Below are positions 8,813 to 17,209 of a DNA stretch of 64,000 bases, in pieces. Each line of letters starts with the position of its first letter. Within the stretch, counting starts at the first letter, position 1. The position numbers and the translations under genes were made by a program. The notes under the pieces are model-generated. The model ran no database searches and had not been told where the DNA came from. It saw only the letters and a program-made list of their open reading frames with translations. Source of the stretch: JAJDTQ01 sp965204235 (lineage in GTDB: Bacteria > Desulfobacterota > Binatia > UBA9968 > JAJDTQ01); contig OZ241979.1 of NCBI GenBank assembly GCA_965204235.1, positions 3,410,001 through 3,474,000 of the forward strand, in the 5' to 3' direction.

Positions 8813-9603
8813 CCCGTCTTCGTCCTCGCGTGACCGTGGAGGACTTCGACGCGGTGCTCTTCGACCTGGACGGCGTCCTGACCTCGACGGCCCGGGTCCA
8901 CTCCGTGTGCTGGAAGAAGATGTTCGACGCCTTCCTGCAGCAGCGCGCCGCGGAAACGGGCGGGAAGTTCACGCCGTTCGACCCGGACGCCGACTACAAG
9001 CGCTACGTGGACGGCAAGCCCCGTTACGACGGGGTCCGAAGCTTTCTGGAGTCCAGGGGCATCCGATTGCCGCACGGGGACCCCGGCGACCCCCCGGGAA
9101 CGTCGAGCGCCTGCGGCCTCGGCAACCGCAAGGACCGGCTGTTCCACGAGGTGCTGAAGGCGGAAGGGGCCGAGGCCTACGAGGGGACCGTTCGCTGGGC
9201 GCGGGACCTCCGCAGCCGCGGCATGAAGACCGCGGTGGTGTCGTCGAGCAAGAACTGCAAGGCCATCCTGGAGGCCGCGGCCATCGACCGCCTGTTCGAC
9301 GCCCGCATGGACGGAGAGATCGCCGCACGGCTGGGGATCCCGGGCAAGCCGGCCCCGGACACCTACCTCAAGGCCGCGGAGGAGCTTGGCGTGAGCCCGG
9401 AAAGGGCTGTGGTCGTGGAAGACGCCCTTTCCGGCGTGCAGGCGGGCCGCCGAGGCGGCTTCGGGCTGGTCATCGGGGTGGACCGCCACGCCGACGCCGA
9501 CGCCCTCCGTGACCACGGCGCAGACATGGTGGTGGCCGACTTGGCCGAAATGCTGGACGACGGACCCGACCGTCGCCCGGCGTTCGGAAAGGACCTCTCG
9601 TAA
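8809..9603 (+). CDS. HAD-superfamily hydrolase, beta-phosphoglucomutase type
   Basis: A 264-residue protein with HAD motif I FDLDGVLTST (nucleophile Asp and general acid Asp), motif II VVSSSKN, the GKPAPDTY motif III region and VVEDALSGVQAG motif IV. The long cap insert after motif I, including DYKRYVDGKPRYDGVRSFL, is the signature of the beta-phosphoglucomutase group often found beside GH65 trehalose or maltose phosphorylases. It either moves a phosphate on glucose-1-phosphate or is a sugar phosphatase. It starts inside the adk stop (ATGA overlap). With GH15, gnd and pgl nearby, a role in glucan or trehalose use is plausible but not shown. Confidence 0.85.
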   Translation: MTRLRPRVTVEDFDAVLFDLDGVLTSTARVHSVCWKKMFDAFLQQRAAETGGKFTPFDPDADYKRYVDGKPRYDGVRSFLESRGIRLPHGDPGDPPGTSSACGLGNRKDRLFHEVLKAEGAEAYEGTVRWARDLRSRGMKTAVVSSSKNCKAILEAAAIDRLFDARMDGEIAARLGIPGKPAPDTYLKAAEELGVSPERAVVVEDALSGVQAGRRGGFGLVIGVDRHADADALRDHGADMVVADLAEMLDDGPDRRPAFGKDLS

Positions 9604-9753
9604 CGGGCGCGCATCCGCTCCCGACGTTTCCCGCAGTCCCGCGGCAAGGACTCGCTCCACGTGGATGGACGGCCCGACCGGCCGGAGGTGGTTTGCGTAC
9701 CGGGACCGAAGACGATAAGAATCCAGGGAGAAGGGAAGAAGGGAGGGGGACCG

Positions 9754-10308
9754 ATGAAACTCGAAGTCCAGGTTACGTTCCGGGACATGGAGCCCTCTCG
9801 CGGCATCGAGCAGGCCATACGCGAGAAGGCGGCCAAGCTCGACCAGTTCCATGACCGCATCACCGGGTGCCGCGTGGTGGTGGCCGCCCCCCACCGCCAC
9901 CATCACAAGGGCAGGCTCTACAACGTCCGCATCGACATGACGGTTCCCGGCGGAGAGCTGGTGGTCAACCGCGACAACAGCCAGGCCACCGCACACCACG
10001 ACGTCCACGTGGCCATCCGTGACGCCTTCAACGCCGCCAGGCGGCAGTTGCAGGACTATGCGCGCCGCCGGCGCGGCGAGGTGAAGACGCATCCCGCGGG
10101 GGGCGCGGCGCGGGTCAGCAAGCTGTTCTCTGCCAAGGGCTACGGCTTCATCGAGACCAGTGACGGTCGTGAGATCTATTTTCACGAGAACAGCGTGGTG
10201 GAGGGATTCCAGCGCCTGACGCTGGGAACGCGAGTCCGTTTCACCGAAGAGGAAGGCCAAAAGGGGCCTCAGGCCAGCACCGTCCGCCTGGTTCACGGAT
10301 CGGTCTAG
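9754..10308 (+). CDS. Ribosome hibernation (HPF/RaiA-like) domain fused to a cold-shock domain
   Basis: A 184-residue protein with a strong GGGAGGGGGA ribosome site. Residues 1 to about 110 resemble the ribosome-associated HPF/RaiA beta-alpha fold (LEVQVTFRDMEPSRGIEQAI, then HKGRLYNVRIDMTVPGGELV). Residues 120 to 184 form a cold-shock domain with the RNA-binding motif SAKGYGFIE and the second motif EIYFHENSV. HPF proteins park idle 70S ribosomes; cold-shock domains bind single-stranded RNA. The fusion suggests a ribosome-bound RNA chaperone used in starvation or cold. It is convergent with rpoD. Confidence 0.85.
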   Translation: MKLEVQVTFRDMEPSRGIEQAIREKAAKLDQFHDRITGCRVVVAAPHRHHHKGRLYNVRIDMTVPGGELVVNRDNSQATAHHDVHVAIRDAFNAARRQLQDYARRRRGEVKTHPAGGAARVSKLFSAKGYGFIETSDGREIYFHENSVVEGFQRLTLGTRVRFTEEEGQKGPQASTVRLVHGSV

Positions 10309-10352
10309 GAGAGGGGGAGGGTCGTTGCGCGGACAGCCCTCTCCGCGGTCCC

Positions 10353-10384
10353 GTAGCGCAGGGTTCCCCGGCCGTTTGCGCTAC
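10353..10384. terminator. Hairpin between the convergent HPF-CSD gene and rpoD
   Basis: GTAGCGCA (10353-10360) pairs perfectly with TGCGCTAC (10377-10384) over a 16-base G+C-rich loop. It sits at the convergent ends and includes the rpoD stop codon. There is no clear T-run, so it could be a weak bidirectional terminator or a transcription barrier. Confidence 0.35.
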
Positions 10385-11895
10385 TCCTGGAGGTTCAGTC
10401 CCGCTACCGCGCTCCGAAGCTTCCTCAGCGCGCGCTGCTCGATCTGGCGGATGCGTTCCCTCGTCAGGGAGAAACGCTCGCCGAGCTCCTCCAGTGTATA
10501 GTCCCTCACCTCGCCGATCCCGAAGCGGAACCGGAGCACGGCTTCCTCGCGCGGCGGCAGCGTCGCCAGGACCCTCTTGACCTTGTCGCGCAGGTTGGCG
10601 TGGATGGTCTGCTCCAGGGGCTTGGGGACGTGCTTGTCCTCGACGAAGTCGCCGAGACGGCTTTCCTCGTCGTCCCCCATGGGGGTCTCCAGGGAGACCG
10701 GCTCCTTGACGATGCGCATCAGCCTGCGGATCTCGTCCGTGGTCAGCCCCATTTCCGCGGCGACTTCGTCCGGCTGCGGCTCCCTTCCCAGCTTGCGGTG
10801 GAGCGACCGGTGCGCACGGATGAGCTTGTTCCGGGTCTCGATCATGTGGACCGGGATGCGGATGGTGGGCGCAGAGTCGATGATGCCCCGGGTGATGCTC
10901 TGGCGGATCCACCACCCCGCGTAGGTGGAGAACCGATAACCCAGCCGGTAATCGAACTTTTCCGCGGCCCGCATCAGGCCCACGTTGCCCTCCTGGATGA
11001 GGTCGAGGAACTGGAGGCCGCGGTTGCCGTACTTCTTCGCTAGGCTCACCACCAGCCGCAGGTTGGCCTCGATGAGGACCTTCTTGGCCGACGAAGCCTT
11101 GAACTCGGCGGCGTTGATGGCCGCCACGTGACGCGCGACCTCCTCGGCGGACGACCCCGTGGCGTTCTCGACGGCCTTCCACTCGGCCGCGGCCCGCTCC
11201 GCGGCGTTCCCGCGCGTATGGATCCGGGCCTGTTCCCGGAGCTTGACGATGGTCCGGTGCGATTCCTTGAGGCTGGCGGCCACGTCGTCGATCCATTCCT
11301 TGGACAGGCGCAACCCCTTCATCGCGGCGACGATGCGCGCGCACTTCTTGCCCAGTGCGGTTTCCAGCTCCTTCCGACGCTTCTGGGAGGTCCTCTTGCG
11401 GGCCAGCTCCGCCTGCATGCGCTGTCGTTCCCGGACGAGGCGGCGCAGGTCCGCAACGCCCTTGCGGAACCGGGGGCGTTCGACTCCCATGTCGAAGGCT
11501 TCCCCGTCGTCGCCCGCCATGAGCACGCGTTCCAGAGAGGTTTCGTTCTTCTTGACCTCCTCGGCGAGGTCGAGCACGCGGCGAAGGGCAAGAGGCGAGG
11601 CGATGACGCCGTCGATGTACTCCTCCTGGCCCTGCTCCATCTGCTTGCCGAGCTGTACCTCGCGTTCCCTCGTCAACAACGGGGTGGAGCCGATGTCCCG
11701 AAGGTACAGCGATACCGGGTCGGTCTTCTCGTCCATCCGGTCGCTGTCCACCGGAACGGGACTCTGCGGGGATTCCTCGGAAAAGGACGCTGCCTGCTCC
11801 TCGTCCTCGACCTCCCCCATGGGGATATCGTCAAGCTCGTCGATTGAGTCGTCCATCGCATCCTCGGTACATTCGATGTTCAAGGCTCTCTCCAT
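10381..11895 (-). CDS. rpoD: RNA polymerase primary sigma factor (sigma-70 / RpoD)
   Basis: About 504 residues from the ATG at 11895. A shorter start at 11856 has a better-spaced GAGG, so the start is uncertain. Region 1.2 begins at DPVSLYLRDIGSTPLLTRE, followed by a long non-conserved insert typical of RpoD. Region 2 holds LRLVVSLAKKYGNRGLQFLD and the -10-binding FDYRLGYRFSTYAGWWIRQS. Region 3 is the RIPVHMIETRNKLIRA part. Region 4 ends with LEELGERFSLTRERIRQIEQ, the -35-binding helix-turn-helix. The acidic N-terminus replaces a full region 1.1. A near-consensus promoter lies about 240 bases upstream. Confidence 0.93.
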   Translation of the reverse strand: MERALNIECTEDAMDDSIDELDDIPMGEVEDEEQAASFSEESPQSPVPVDSDRMDEKTDPVSLYLRDIGSTPLLTREREVQLGKQMEQGQEEYIDGVIASPLALRRVLDLAEEVKKNETSLERVLMAGDDGEAFDMGVERPRFRKGVADLRRLVRERQRMQAELARKRTSQKRRKELETALGKKCARIVAAMKGLRLSKEWIDDVAASLKESHRTIVKLREQARIHTRGNAAERAAAEWKAVENATGSSAEEVARHVAAINAAEFKASSAKKVLIEANLRLVVSLAKKYGNRGLQFLDLIQEGNVGLMRAAEKFDYRLGYRFSTYAGWWIRQSITRGIIDSAPTIRIPVHMIETRNKLIRAHRSLHRKLGREPQPDEVAAEMGLTTDEIRRLMRIVKEPVSLETPMGDDEESRLGDFVEDKHVPKPLEQTIHANLRDKVKRVLATLPPREEAVLRFRFGIGEVRDYTLEELGERFSLTRERIRQIEQRALRKLRSAVAGLNLQE

Positions 11896-12138
11896 GGTCC
11901 TGGCCTTCACCGTGGTTCGTCGCGCCGTCCCTCGAGGGGCGGCGCTCCCTTGAGTCATCCGGCAATCCACCCGTCCGATGACGGAACGCAACGACACGAA
12001 ACCGTTGGCGCCTCCGCTTGTCTGGCGGGCGGAAGCGTCACCGGAGAATCGACGGAACGGGCACGAATTGTACTTGTGCGTTGGGACAGTCCCTGCAGAC
12101 CCGGCAGTGGTCCTTGAGGAAAAATCAGCAACGACTTA

Positions 12139-12167
12139 CGTTATCACCGGCCATCTCCTTTGTCAAG
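12139..12167 (-). promoter_or_regulatory. Sigma-70 promoter for rpoD
   Basis: Read on the reverse strand: -35 TTGACA (12167-12162), 17-base spacer, -10 TAACGT (12144-12139). The -35 is perfect and the -10 keeps TA...T. Transcription would start near 12132, leaving a leader of about 235-275 bases before rpoD, with no gene in it. It suggests the primary sigma factor transcribes its own gene. Confidence 0.65.
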
Positions 12168-12192
12168 CACGAAGTGGCCGGTTCGGGCCGTA

Positions 12193-13617
12193 TCACTTGT
12201 CGTCGCGGAGGCCGTATTTCCGAAGTTTGTACCGGAGGGCGCGCTCGCTGATGCCGAGGGTTTCGGCGGCCTTGGTCTGCACGCCGCCGGCGGCGTTGAG
12301 GGCATCGACGATCATGCGGCGCTCCATCCCTTCGACCAGCGCCGCAAGGTTGGTCCGGTCCCCTCCGGCCGCGCGGGTCTCCTTGATGGTGAGGGGCAGT
12401 TCCCCCAGGCTGATGACGTCGTGGCGGGTGAGCACGATGGCCCGCTCCACCAGGTTTTCCAGTTCACGGACGTTGCCGGGATAATCGTAGCGCAGCAGCG
12501 CGTCCCGGGCCTCGTGGGCGAACCCCCGGATGGTCTTGTCGTTCTTCTCGGCGAACTTCCGGAGGAAGTGGTCGATGAGCGCGGGGAGGTCCTGCCGGCG
12601 CTCTCGCAACGGCGGCAGGATGATGGTGACGACGTTCAGGCGATAGTAGAGGTCTTCGCGAAAGCTCCCGTCCCTCATGAGTTGCTCGAGGTCCCGGTGG
12701 GTCGCGGTGATGATACGCACGTCGGTGGTGATGGCGCGGTTCGAGCCCACGCGCTCGAATTCCTTCTCCTGCAGCACGCGCAGGAGCTTCGCCTGCAAGT
12801 GGGCGGGCAGGTCGCCGATCTCGTCCAGGAGCAGGGTGCCCTTGTCGGCGATCTCGAAACGGCCCTTGCGCATGGCGAAGGCGCCCGTGAACGCCCCCTT
12901 CTCATGCCCGAACAGCTCCGATTCCAGCAGCGTTTCCGGCAACGCCGCGCAGTTCACCTTCACCAGCGGCCCGTTCCTGCGGGCGCTGGCGTAGTGGATG
13001 GCCTTGGCGATCAGTTCCTTGCCGGTGCCGCTCTCGCCTCGAAGCAGGACCGTGGCGTCGCTGGGAGCCACCCTTCGCACCAGATCCAGGACTTCCTGCA
13101 TCTGGCCGCTCTCGCCGATGACGCCCTCGATGCGGTGGCGCTCCTGCAGCGCCTCCCGGAGCTCCGTGTTCTCCCGGAGCAGTTGGTGGCTTCGTTTGAC
13201 CCGCTCGATGCGGAGTACGAGTTCGTCCAGGTTGAGGGGTTTGGTGAGATAATCGGTGGCGCCGTCCTTCATGGCGGAAACCGCTGTCTCGATGCTGCCG
13301 TAGGCGGTCATGATGATGACGGCCACCTCCGGATCCACCGCGCGGCATTGCTGCAGCAGGTCCAGGCCCGACATCTCGTGCATCCGCTGGTCCGTCAGGA
13401 CCAGGTCGAAGGGTTCCAGGCGAAACCGCTCCAGTGCATGGGCGGCGCTCTCCATCAGCACCACCTCGAACCCGGTCTTGCGCAGGAAGCCGCCGACGAA
13501 CTCGAGCTGGGTACGCTCGTCGTCCACCACCATGATGTGGAAGCGGTCGCCTCGCGCGGCCGCCCGGTGGCCCGGGGTCCGCGCTCGGAGGTCCTCCTGG
13601 TATGCCTGTTCGGTCAC
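12193..13617 (-). CDS. Sigma-54-dependent response regulator (NtrC/ZraR type)
   Basis: 474 residues from a GTG, with AGAGG just upstream. Domain order: receiver (residues about 26-140; acidic pocket DD32-33, phosphoacceptor D76 in LVLTDQRM), AAA+ domain (Walker A GESGTGKE, sigma-54-contacting GAFTGA, LLLDEIGDLP), then a C-terminal Fis-type helix-turn-helix (KAAETLGISERALRYKLRKY). It activates sigma-54 RNA polymerase from a distance when phosphorylated by its kinase. It is the last gene of degP-kinase-regulator, with a dispersed repeat copy separating it from the kinase. The sigma-54-type promoter upstream of degP makes autoregulation likely. Confidence 0.95.
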   Translation of the reverse strand: MTEQAYQEDLRARTPGHRAAARGDRFHIMVVDDERTQLEFVGGFLRKTGFEVVLMESAAHALERFRLEPFDLVLTDQRMHEMSGLDLLQQCRAVDPEVAVIIMTAYGSIETAVSAMKDGATDYLTKPLNLDELVLRIERVKRSHQLLRENTELREALQERHRIEGVIGESGQMQEVLDLVRRVAPSDATVLLRGESGTGKELIAKAIHYASARRNGPLVKVNCAALPETLLESELFGHEKGAFTGAFAMRKGRFEIADKGTLLLDEIGDLPAHLQAKLLRVLQEKEFERVGSNRAITTDVRIITATHRDLEQLMRDGSFREDLYYRLNVVTIILPPLRERRQDLPALIDHFLRKFAEKNDKTIRGFAHEARDALLRYDYPGNVRELENLVERAIVLTRHDVISLGELPLTIKETRAAGGDRTNLAALVEGMERRMIVDALNAAGGVQTKAAETLGISERALRYKLRKYGLRDDK

Positions 13618-13642
13618 GGAACCTCTGGTCGATCCTGGTTCG

Positions 13643-13725
13643 AGCGCCTTTCCCCATGGGAAAGCGCGTCCTTCGACTTCGCTTCGCTACGCTCAGGACG
13701 AACGGGGCAATCGTTCAGAATTCTC
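13643..13725 (+). repeat. Dispersed short repeat, copy 2 (with hairpin extension)
   Basis: Same unit as copy 1, preceded by GCGCCTTTCCCCATGGGAAA then GCGC, a near-perfect hairpin with one bulge. It is the only copy inside an operon, between the sensor kinase and its regulator, where it might influence the kinase:regulator ratio. Confidence 0.85.
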
Positions 13726-13770
13726 CCTTGTGGGTATCGCCGCCGGAGGCGCCTTCGGCCGCCGGGGTCC

Positions 13771-15480
13771 TCACCCGATGGTGTGGTCCAACGGCAGGAC
13801 GACCTCGAAACGGCTGCCGTTCCCCGCCTTGCTGGTCACGTCGATGGCGCCGCCGTGTCCTTCGATGATCCTGCGCGCAATGGCCAGACCCAGGCCCGAA
13901 CCGTTGGTCTTGGTGGTAAAGTAAGGCTCGAAGATGCGCTCCAGGTTTTCCTGCGCGATTCCCACCCCGGTGTCGCTGACCGAAAGCCGCATCCTGCCGT
14001 CCCGCACCGAAGTCTCGATGGCCAGCCTGCCCCCCTGGGGCATGGCCTGAAGGCCGTTCAGGACGAGGTTCAGCAACACCTGCTTGAGGTAGTCGGGATC
14101 CGCCTTCACCACCGGCGGCGGCCCGTGGTGCGCCACATCGATCTCCACCCCGGCCGCGGCCGCGTCACCCCCGGTCAACGTCGTCAGTTCGTTCAGCAAC
14201 TGATCGACCTTCACCATGTCCGGTTTCATGTTCAGCGGGCGGGCGAGGGTCAGGAACTCCTCCACGATGGCGTTCAGCCGGTGGACCTCTCCCCGCATCA
14301 ACTCGATGAAGCGGCTGTACTCGCCCTCGTCCCGGGTCGGCTTGAACTCCGCCTTGAGACGTTGCAGTCCCATGGAGATGGCGTTGAGCGGGTTCCTGAC
14401 CTCGTGGGCTACGGTGGCCGCCAGGTTGCCCATCATCGAGAGGTGCTCCCGGCGGTCCACTTCCGCCTCCAGGGCCTTGACCTCCTGCATGTGGGACCGT
14501 TGATTGTAGAGGATCGCGGTGAACCCGAGCATGCCCAACCCCAGGATGCCGAAACCGAGGCCCACCATGGACCAGAGACTCTGCCTCCACGCCGCGTCCA
14601 CGGAATCCATGGACAGGCCGATCCTCAGGAACCCCATGGGAGCGTCGTCCAGGGTCATGGGCTTGACCAGGTCGTAACGCCGGCTCCCTTCGCCCGTGTC
14701 CACGATGCGATGGGCCGAACGCTCGGTGGACCGTGCCCTGACGGTCAGGTCGTCGGCCATCCGGGTCCCCACCAGCGCGGGGCTGGTATGGGCGAGCACT
14801 GTGAAGTCGTTGTCGAGCAGCGCCAGTCGATGGATGTCGTCCTGTCGTCCGAGGTCCTGGATCTGACGCTGGACGCCGATCTCGCGCTGGAGCTTCAGCA
14901 TGTAGGATGCGTCCGCGTGGATGGCGATGAAGCCGGGGAAGCTCCGGGCTTCGAGAGCCACGCCGAAGACGCTGTCCTCCCAGAACTTGTGCTTGGGAAG
15001 CGTCGGCGGCTGCCCCGGAGGCTGTGACCAGAGCCGGCCCCAGATGTGGACCGCGGCCTTGCGGCCGGAGAACGGGTCCTGGAACTCGGCGATGAAACCG
15101 CTGACGCGCGGCTGTCCGCCTTCGGTGTGGGAGACCAGGAGGCGGCCCTGGCGGTCCAGGAGCTCCACCTTGTGGAGCCCGTTGAGGTCGCTGATGCGCT
15201 GCACCAACCGGGCAGGCGGATTCGAGGTCAGGAGCCGGTCGATGAGCCGCGCGTTGTCGAGCAGGCGCCGTCGGACCAACTCCTCGATCAGTGCGTTCCC
15301 CTTGATGGACTTCTTCGCGCTGGTCTCCATGCTCCTGGTCAAGGCCAGCGCCTTGACCTCGACCTGCCTTACGAGCTCCTCCTCCAGCCAGCGGCTCTCG
15401 TAGAACACGTATAGCGAGAAGAGGACCACCAGCAGCAGGACCGAGGCCAGGAAGTAGGGAACCAGGGAAGCTCGTTTCAT
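13771..15480 (-). CDS. Membrane sensor histidine kinase (NtrB/ZraS-like)
   Basis: 569 residues from the ATG at 15480; a TTG-initiated longer form would overlap degP and adds nothing membrane-like. Transmembrane helix at 7-27, a periplasmic sensor domain of about 270 residues (probably Cache-like), and a second helix at about 303-325. The HisKA helix carries the phospho-acceptor H359 in VAHEVRNPLNAI. The ATPase domain has the G1 box DTGVGI, an F box and GSGLGLAIARRIIEGHGG. It phosphorylates the regulator encoded just downstream. It begins 55 bases after the degP stop, so protease, sensor and regulator form one operon. Confidence 0.92.
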   Translation of the reverse strand: MKRASLVPYFLASVLLLVVLFSLYVFYESRWLEEELVRQVEVKALALTRSMETSAKKSIKGNALIEELVRRRLLDNARLIDRLLTSNPPARLVQRISDLNGLHKVELLDRQGRLLVSHTEGGQPRVSGFIAEFQDPFSGRKAAVHIWGRLWSQPPGQPPTLPKHKFWEDSVFGVALEARSFPGFIAIHADASYMLKLQREIGVQRQIQDLGRQDDIHRLALLDNDFTVLAHTSPALVGTRMADDLTVRARSTERSAHRIVDTGEGSRRYDLVKPMTLDDAPMGFLRIGLSMDSVDAAWRQSLWSMVGLGFGILGLGMLGFTAILYNQRSHMQEVKALEAEVDRREHLSMMGNLAATVAHEVRNPLNAISMGLQRLKAEFKPTRDEGEYSRFIELMRGEVHRLNAIVEEFLTLARPLNMKPDMVKVDQLLNELTTLTGGDAAAAGVEIDVAHHGPPPVVKADPDYLKQVLLNLVLNGLQAMPQGGRLAIETSVRDGRMRLSVSDTGVGIAQENLERIFEPYFTTKTNGSGLGLAIARRIIEGHGGAIDVTSKAGNGSRFEVVLPLDHTIG

Positions 15481-15535
15481 GGCAGCGCGCACCCGTCTTC
15501 GAACGTCTCTCTCGAACCTCGGTCCGCTCTCGCGG

Positions 15536-17014
15536 TTAGCTCTTTGCAACGAAGAAGCGCGTCGTTTCGCCCCGCTGCACGAGGAACAGGGTGTTCCGGC
15601 CCTCGTCCCCCTGCGTCAGCGCCTGGTTGTATGCGGTCAGCGTCTCCGCGGACTTCCGGTTGACCTCCAGGATGACGTCGCCCCTGCGCAGCCCGGCCTC
15701 GTCCGCGGGGCTTCCGGGTTCCACCGCGGTGACGAGGACCCCTCCGGCTCGCTTCAGGGAGAGCTTCTCCGCGGTGTCCGGGGTTATCTCCCGCACCGTC
15801 AGGCCAAGGCCCGAGGCGTCTTCTTCCGTCGCTGCGACGGTCTCATCCTCGAGCTTGCCGATGCGGACCGTCAGCGTTCGCTCGCCGCCGTCGCGCAACA
15901 CTCTGACTTCCACCTCCTTGCCCACCGGGGTCCGGGCCACGATCATGGGGAGGTCGCCGTGTTGCTCGACCAGTTTCGCGTCGAACTCCACGATGACGTC
16001 TCCGGCCCGGACTCCCCCCTTGTAGGCCGGGGTGTCGGGCAGCACTTCGGACACCAGCGCCCCCCGCGGTTCGTCAACGCCCAGGGACTCGGCCAGGAGC
16101 GGCGTCACCTGCTGGAAGGCCACGCCCAGCCAGCCTCGGGTGACGCGGCCGTCGTTCCGGAGTTGCGGCAGCAGTTCCTTGACGAGGTTGATGGGAATGG
16201 CGAACCCGATGCCGACGTTGCCCCCGCCTCGACTGTAGATGGCGGTGTTCACTCCCACGACCTCGCCGCGATGGTTGATGAGCGGGCCGCCGGAATTGCC
16301 CGGGTTGATGGATGCGTCCGTCTGGATGAAGTTGTCGTAGGGGCCGGCGCCGATGCGGCGTCCCTTGGCGCTGACGATCCCGGAAGTGACCGTGCGGTCC
16401 AGTCCGAACGGGTTGCCGATGGCCAACACCCCTTCGCCGATCTCCAGCTCGTCGGAGTCTCCCAGAGGCGCCGCGGGCAACTCATAGCCCGCGTCGATCC
16501 GGACCAACGCGATGTCGGTCTTCTCGTCCGTGCCGACGACCTTTCCCTCGAACTCGTTCTCGTCGGAGAGCGTGATGGTAATGACGCCGTTCTCATGGCC
16601 TGTCACGACGTGATGGTTGGTCAGGATCAGACCCTTGGAATCGATGACCACGCCCGACCCGAACGCCTGGGTCCTGCGGCGCGGCACGGAGGGAGCGCCC
16701 GGCGCTCCAAAGGGGCTCGGCATGCCGAATTCCTCGAAGAACTTCCGCCATGCGTCGGGCCAGGGATGGCCGAACCGCCGGGACCATTGGGTCGTTCCGG
16801 CTTCGCCCTTGGTGGTGATGTTGACCACCGCGGGGCTGACCGCCTTGACCAGGTTCACGATGTGGTTGACCGGCCTCTCGTGCGTGGCCGCGGGTTTCGT
16901 CGATGCGTCGAGACGCCGCTGGCCGAAACCTGCTGCGAGGGCGGTCAAGGCGAGCAACAGGGCACAGACGCCCAACCCTTTCAGGATCTTGTTGCGAGAT
17001 GGATGACGAAGCAT
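15536..17014 (-). CDS. degP: DegP/HtrA-family periplasmic serine protease, Do-like
   Basis: 492 residues with a signal anchor at about 9-30 (GVCALLLALTALAAGF) and a strong AGGAGGT ribosome site. The trypsin-like domain has the triad H135 (TNHHVV), D167 (TDIAL) and S241 (NPGNSGGP). Two PDZ domains follow (about 255-350 and 390-480), the second ending the protein. It degrades or refolds damaged envelope proteins. It is the first gene of an operon with a two-component system and is preceded by a -24/-12 promoter. This arrangement recalls the Zra and Cpx envelope-stress circuits, but a sigma-54-driven DegP in this layout is unusual. Confidence 0.93.
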   Translation of the reverse strand: MLRHPSRNKILKGLGVCALLLALTALAAGFGQRRLDASTKPAATHERPVNHIVNLVKAVSPAVVNITTKGEAGTTQWSRRFGHPWPDAWRKFFEEFGMPSPFGAPGAPSVPRRRTQAFGSGVVIDSKGLILTNHHVVTGHENGVITITLSDENEFEGKVVGTDEKTDIALVRIDAGYELPAAPLGDSDELEIGEGVLAIGNPFGLDRTVTSGIVSAKGRRIGAGPYDNFIQTDASINPGNSGGPLINHRGEVVGVNTAIYSRGGGNVGIGFAIPINLVKELLPQLRNDGRVTRGWLGVAFQQVTPLLAESLGVDEPRGALVSEVLPDTPAYKGGVRAGDVIVEFDAKLVEQHGDLPMIVARTPVGKEVEVRVLRDGGERTLTVRIGKLEDETVAATEEDASGLGLTVREITPDTAEKLSLKRAGGVLVTAVEPGSPADEAGLRRGDVILEVNRKSAETLTAYNQALTQGDEGRNTLFLVQRGETTRFFVAKS

Positions 17015-17053
17015 TGAGCTACCTCCTGCCGGAATGGGTTGACCCTATGGGAA

Positions 17054-17068
17054 GCATATTCCGTGCCA
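17054..17068 (-). promoter_or_regulatory. Sigma-54 (-24/-12) promoter of the degP operon
   Basis: Reverse strand TGGCACGGAATATGC (17068 to 17054). It has the invariant GG and GC separated by exactly ten bases, and differs from the TGGCAC-N5-TTGC consensus at one base. The start would be near 17042, about 28 bases before the degP ATG. The operon itself encodes a sigma-54 activator. Confidence 0.75.
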
Positions 17069-17142
17069 TTCGTCGGCCATCCCGGGAACGTCGCCTTTTC
17101 AATGGGTTATCCCTGGTCCCTCGTTTCGGATTGCGTCCAAAG

Positions 17143-17171
17143 GGTCGAACCTCTTCGACCAATCCGTCGAA
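17143..17171. promoter_or_regulatory. Upstream activator site for the degP sigma-54 promoter
   Basis: GGTCGAA (17143-17149), CCTC, TTCGACC (17154-17160) is a perfect 7+7 inverted repeat. A third half-site GTCGAA (17166-17171) pairs with TTCGAC as an overlapping inverted repeat. It lies roughly 100-130 bases upstream of the predicted start, the usual enhancer distance for NtrC-type regulators. The predicted binder is the regulator at 12193-13617. Confidence 0.6.
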
Positions 17172-17209
17172 CCTTGGAAGGAGCGGGTCGGGGACCGCCC
17201 CCCGGTTCG

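Noticed and set aside
15481..15549. A TTG start giving the histidine kinase 23 more residues
   Set aside because: It overlaps the degP stop, adds an Arg-rich tail before the transmembrane helix, and the ATG at 15480 is a normal membrane-protein start.
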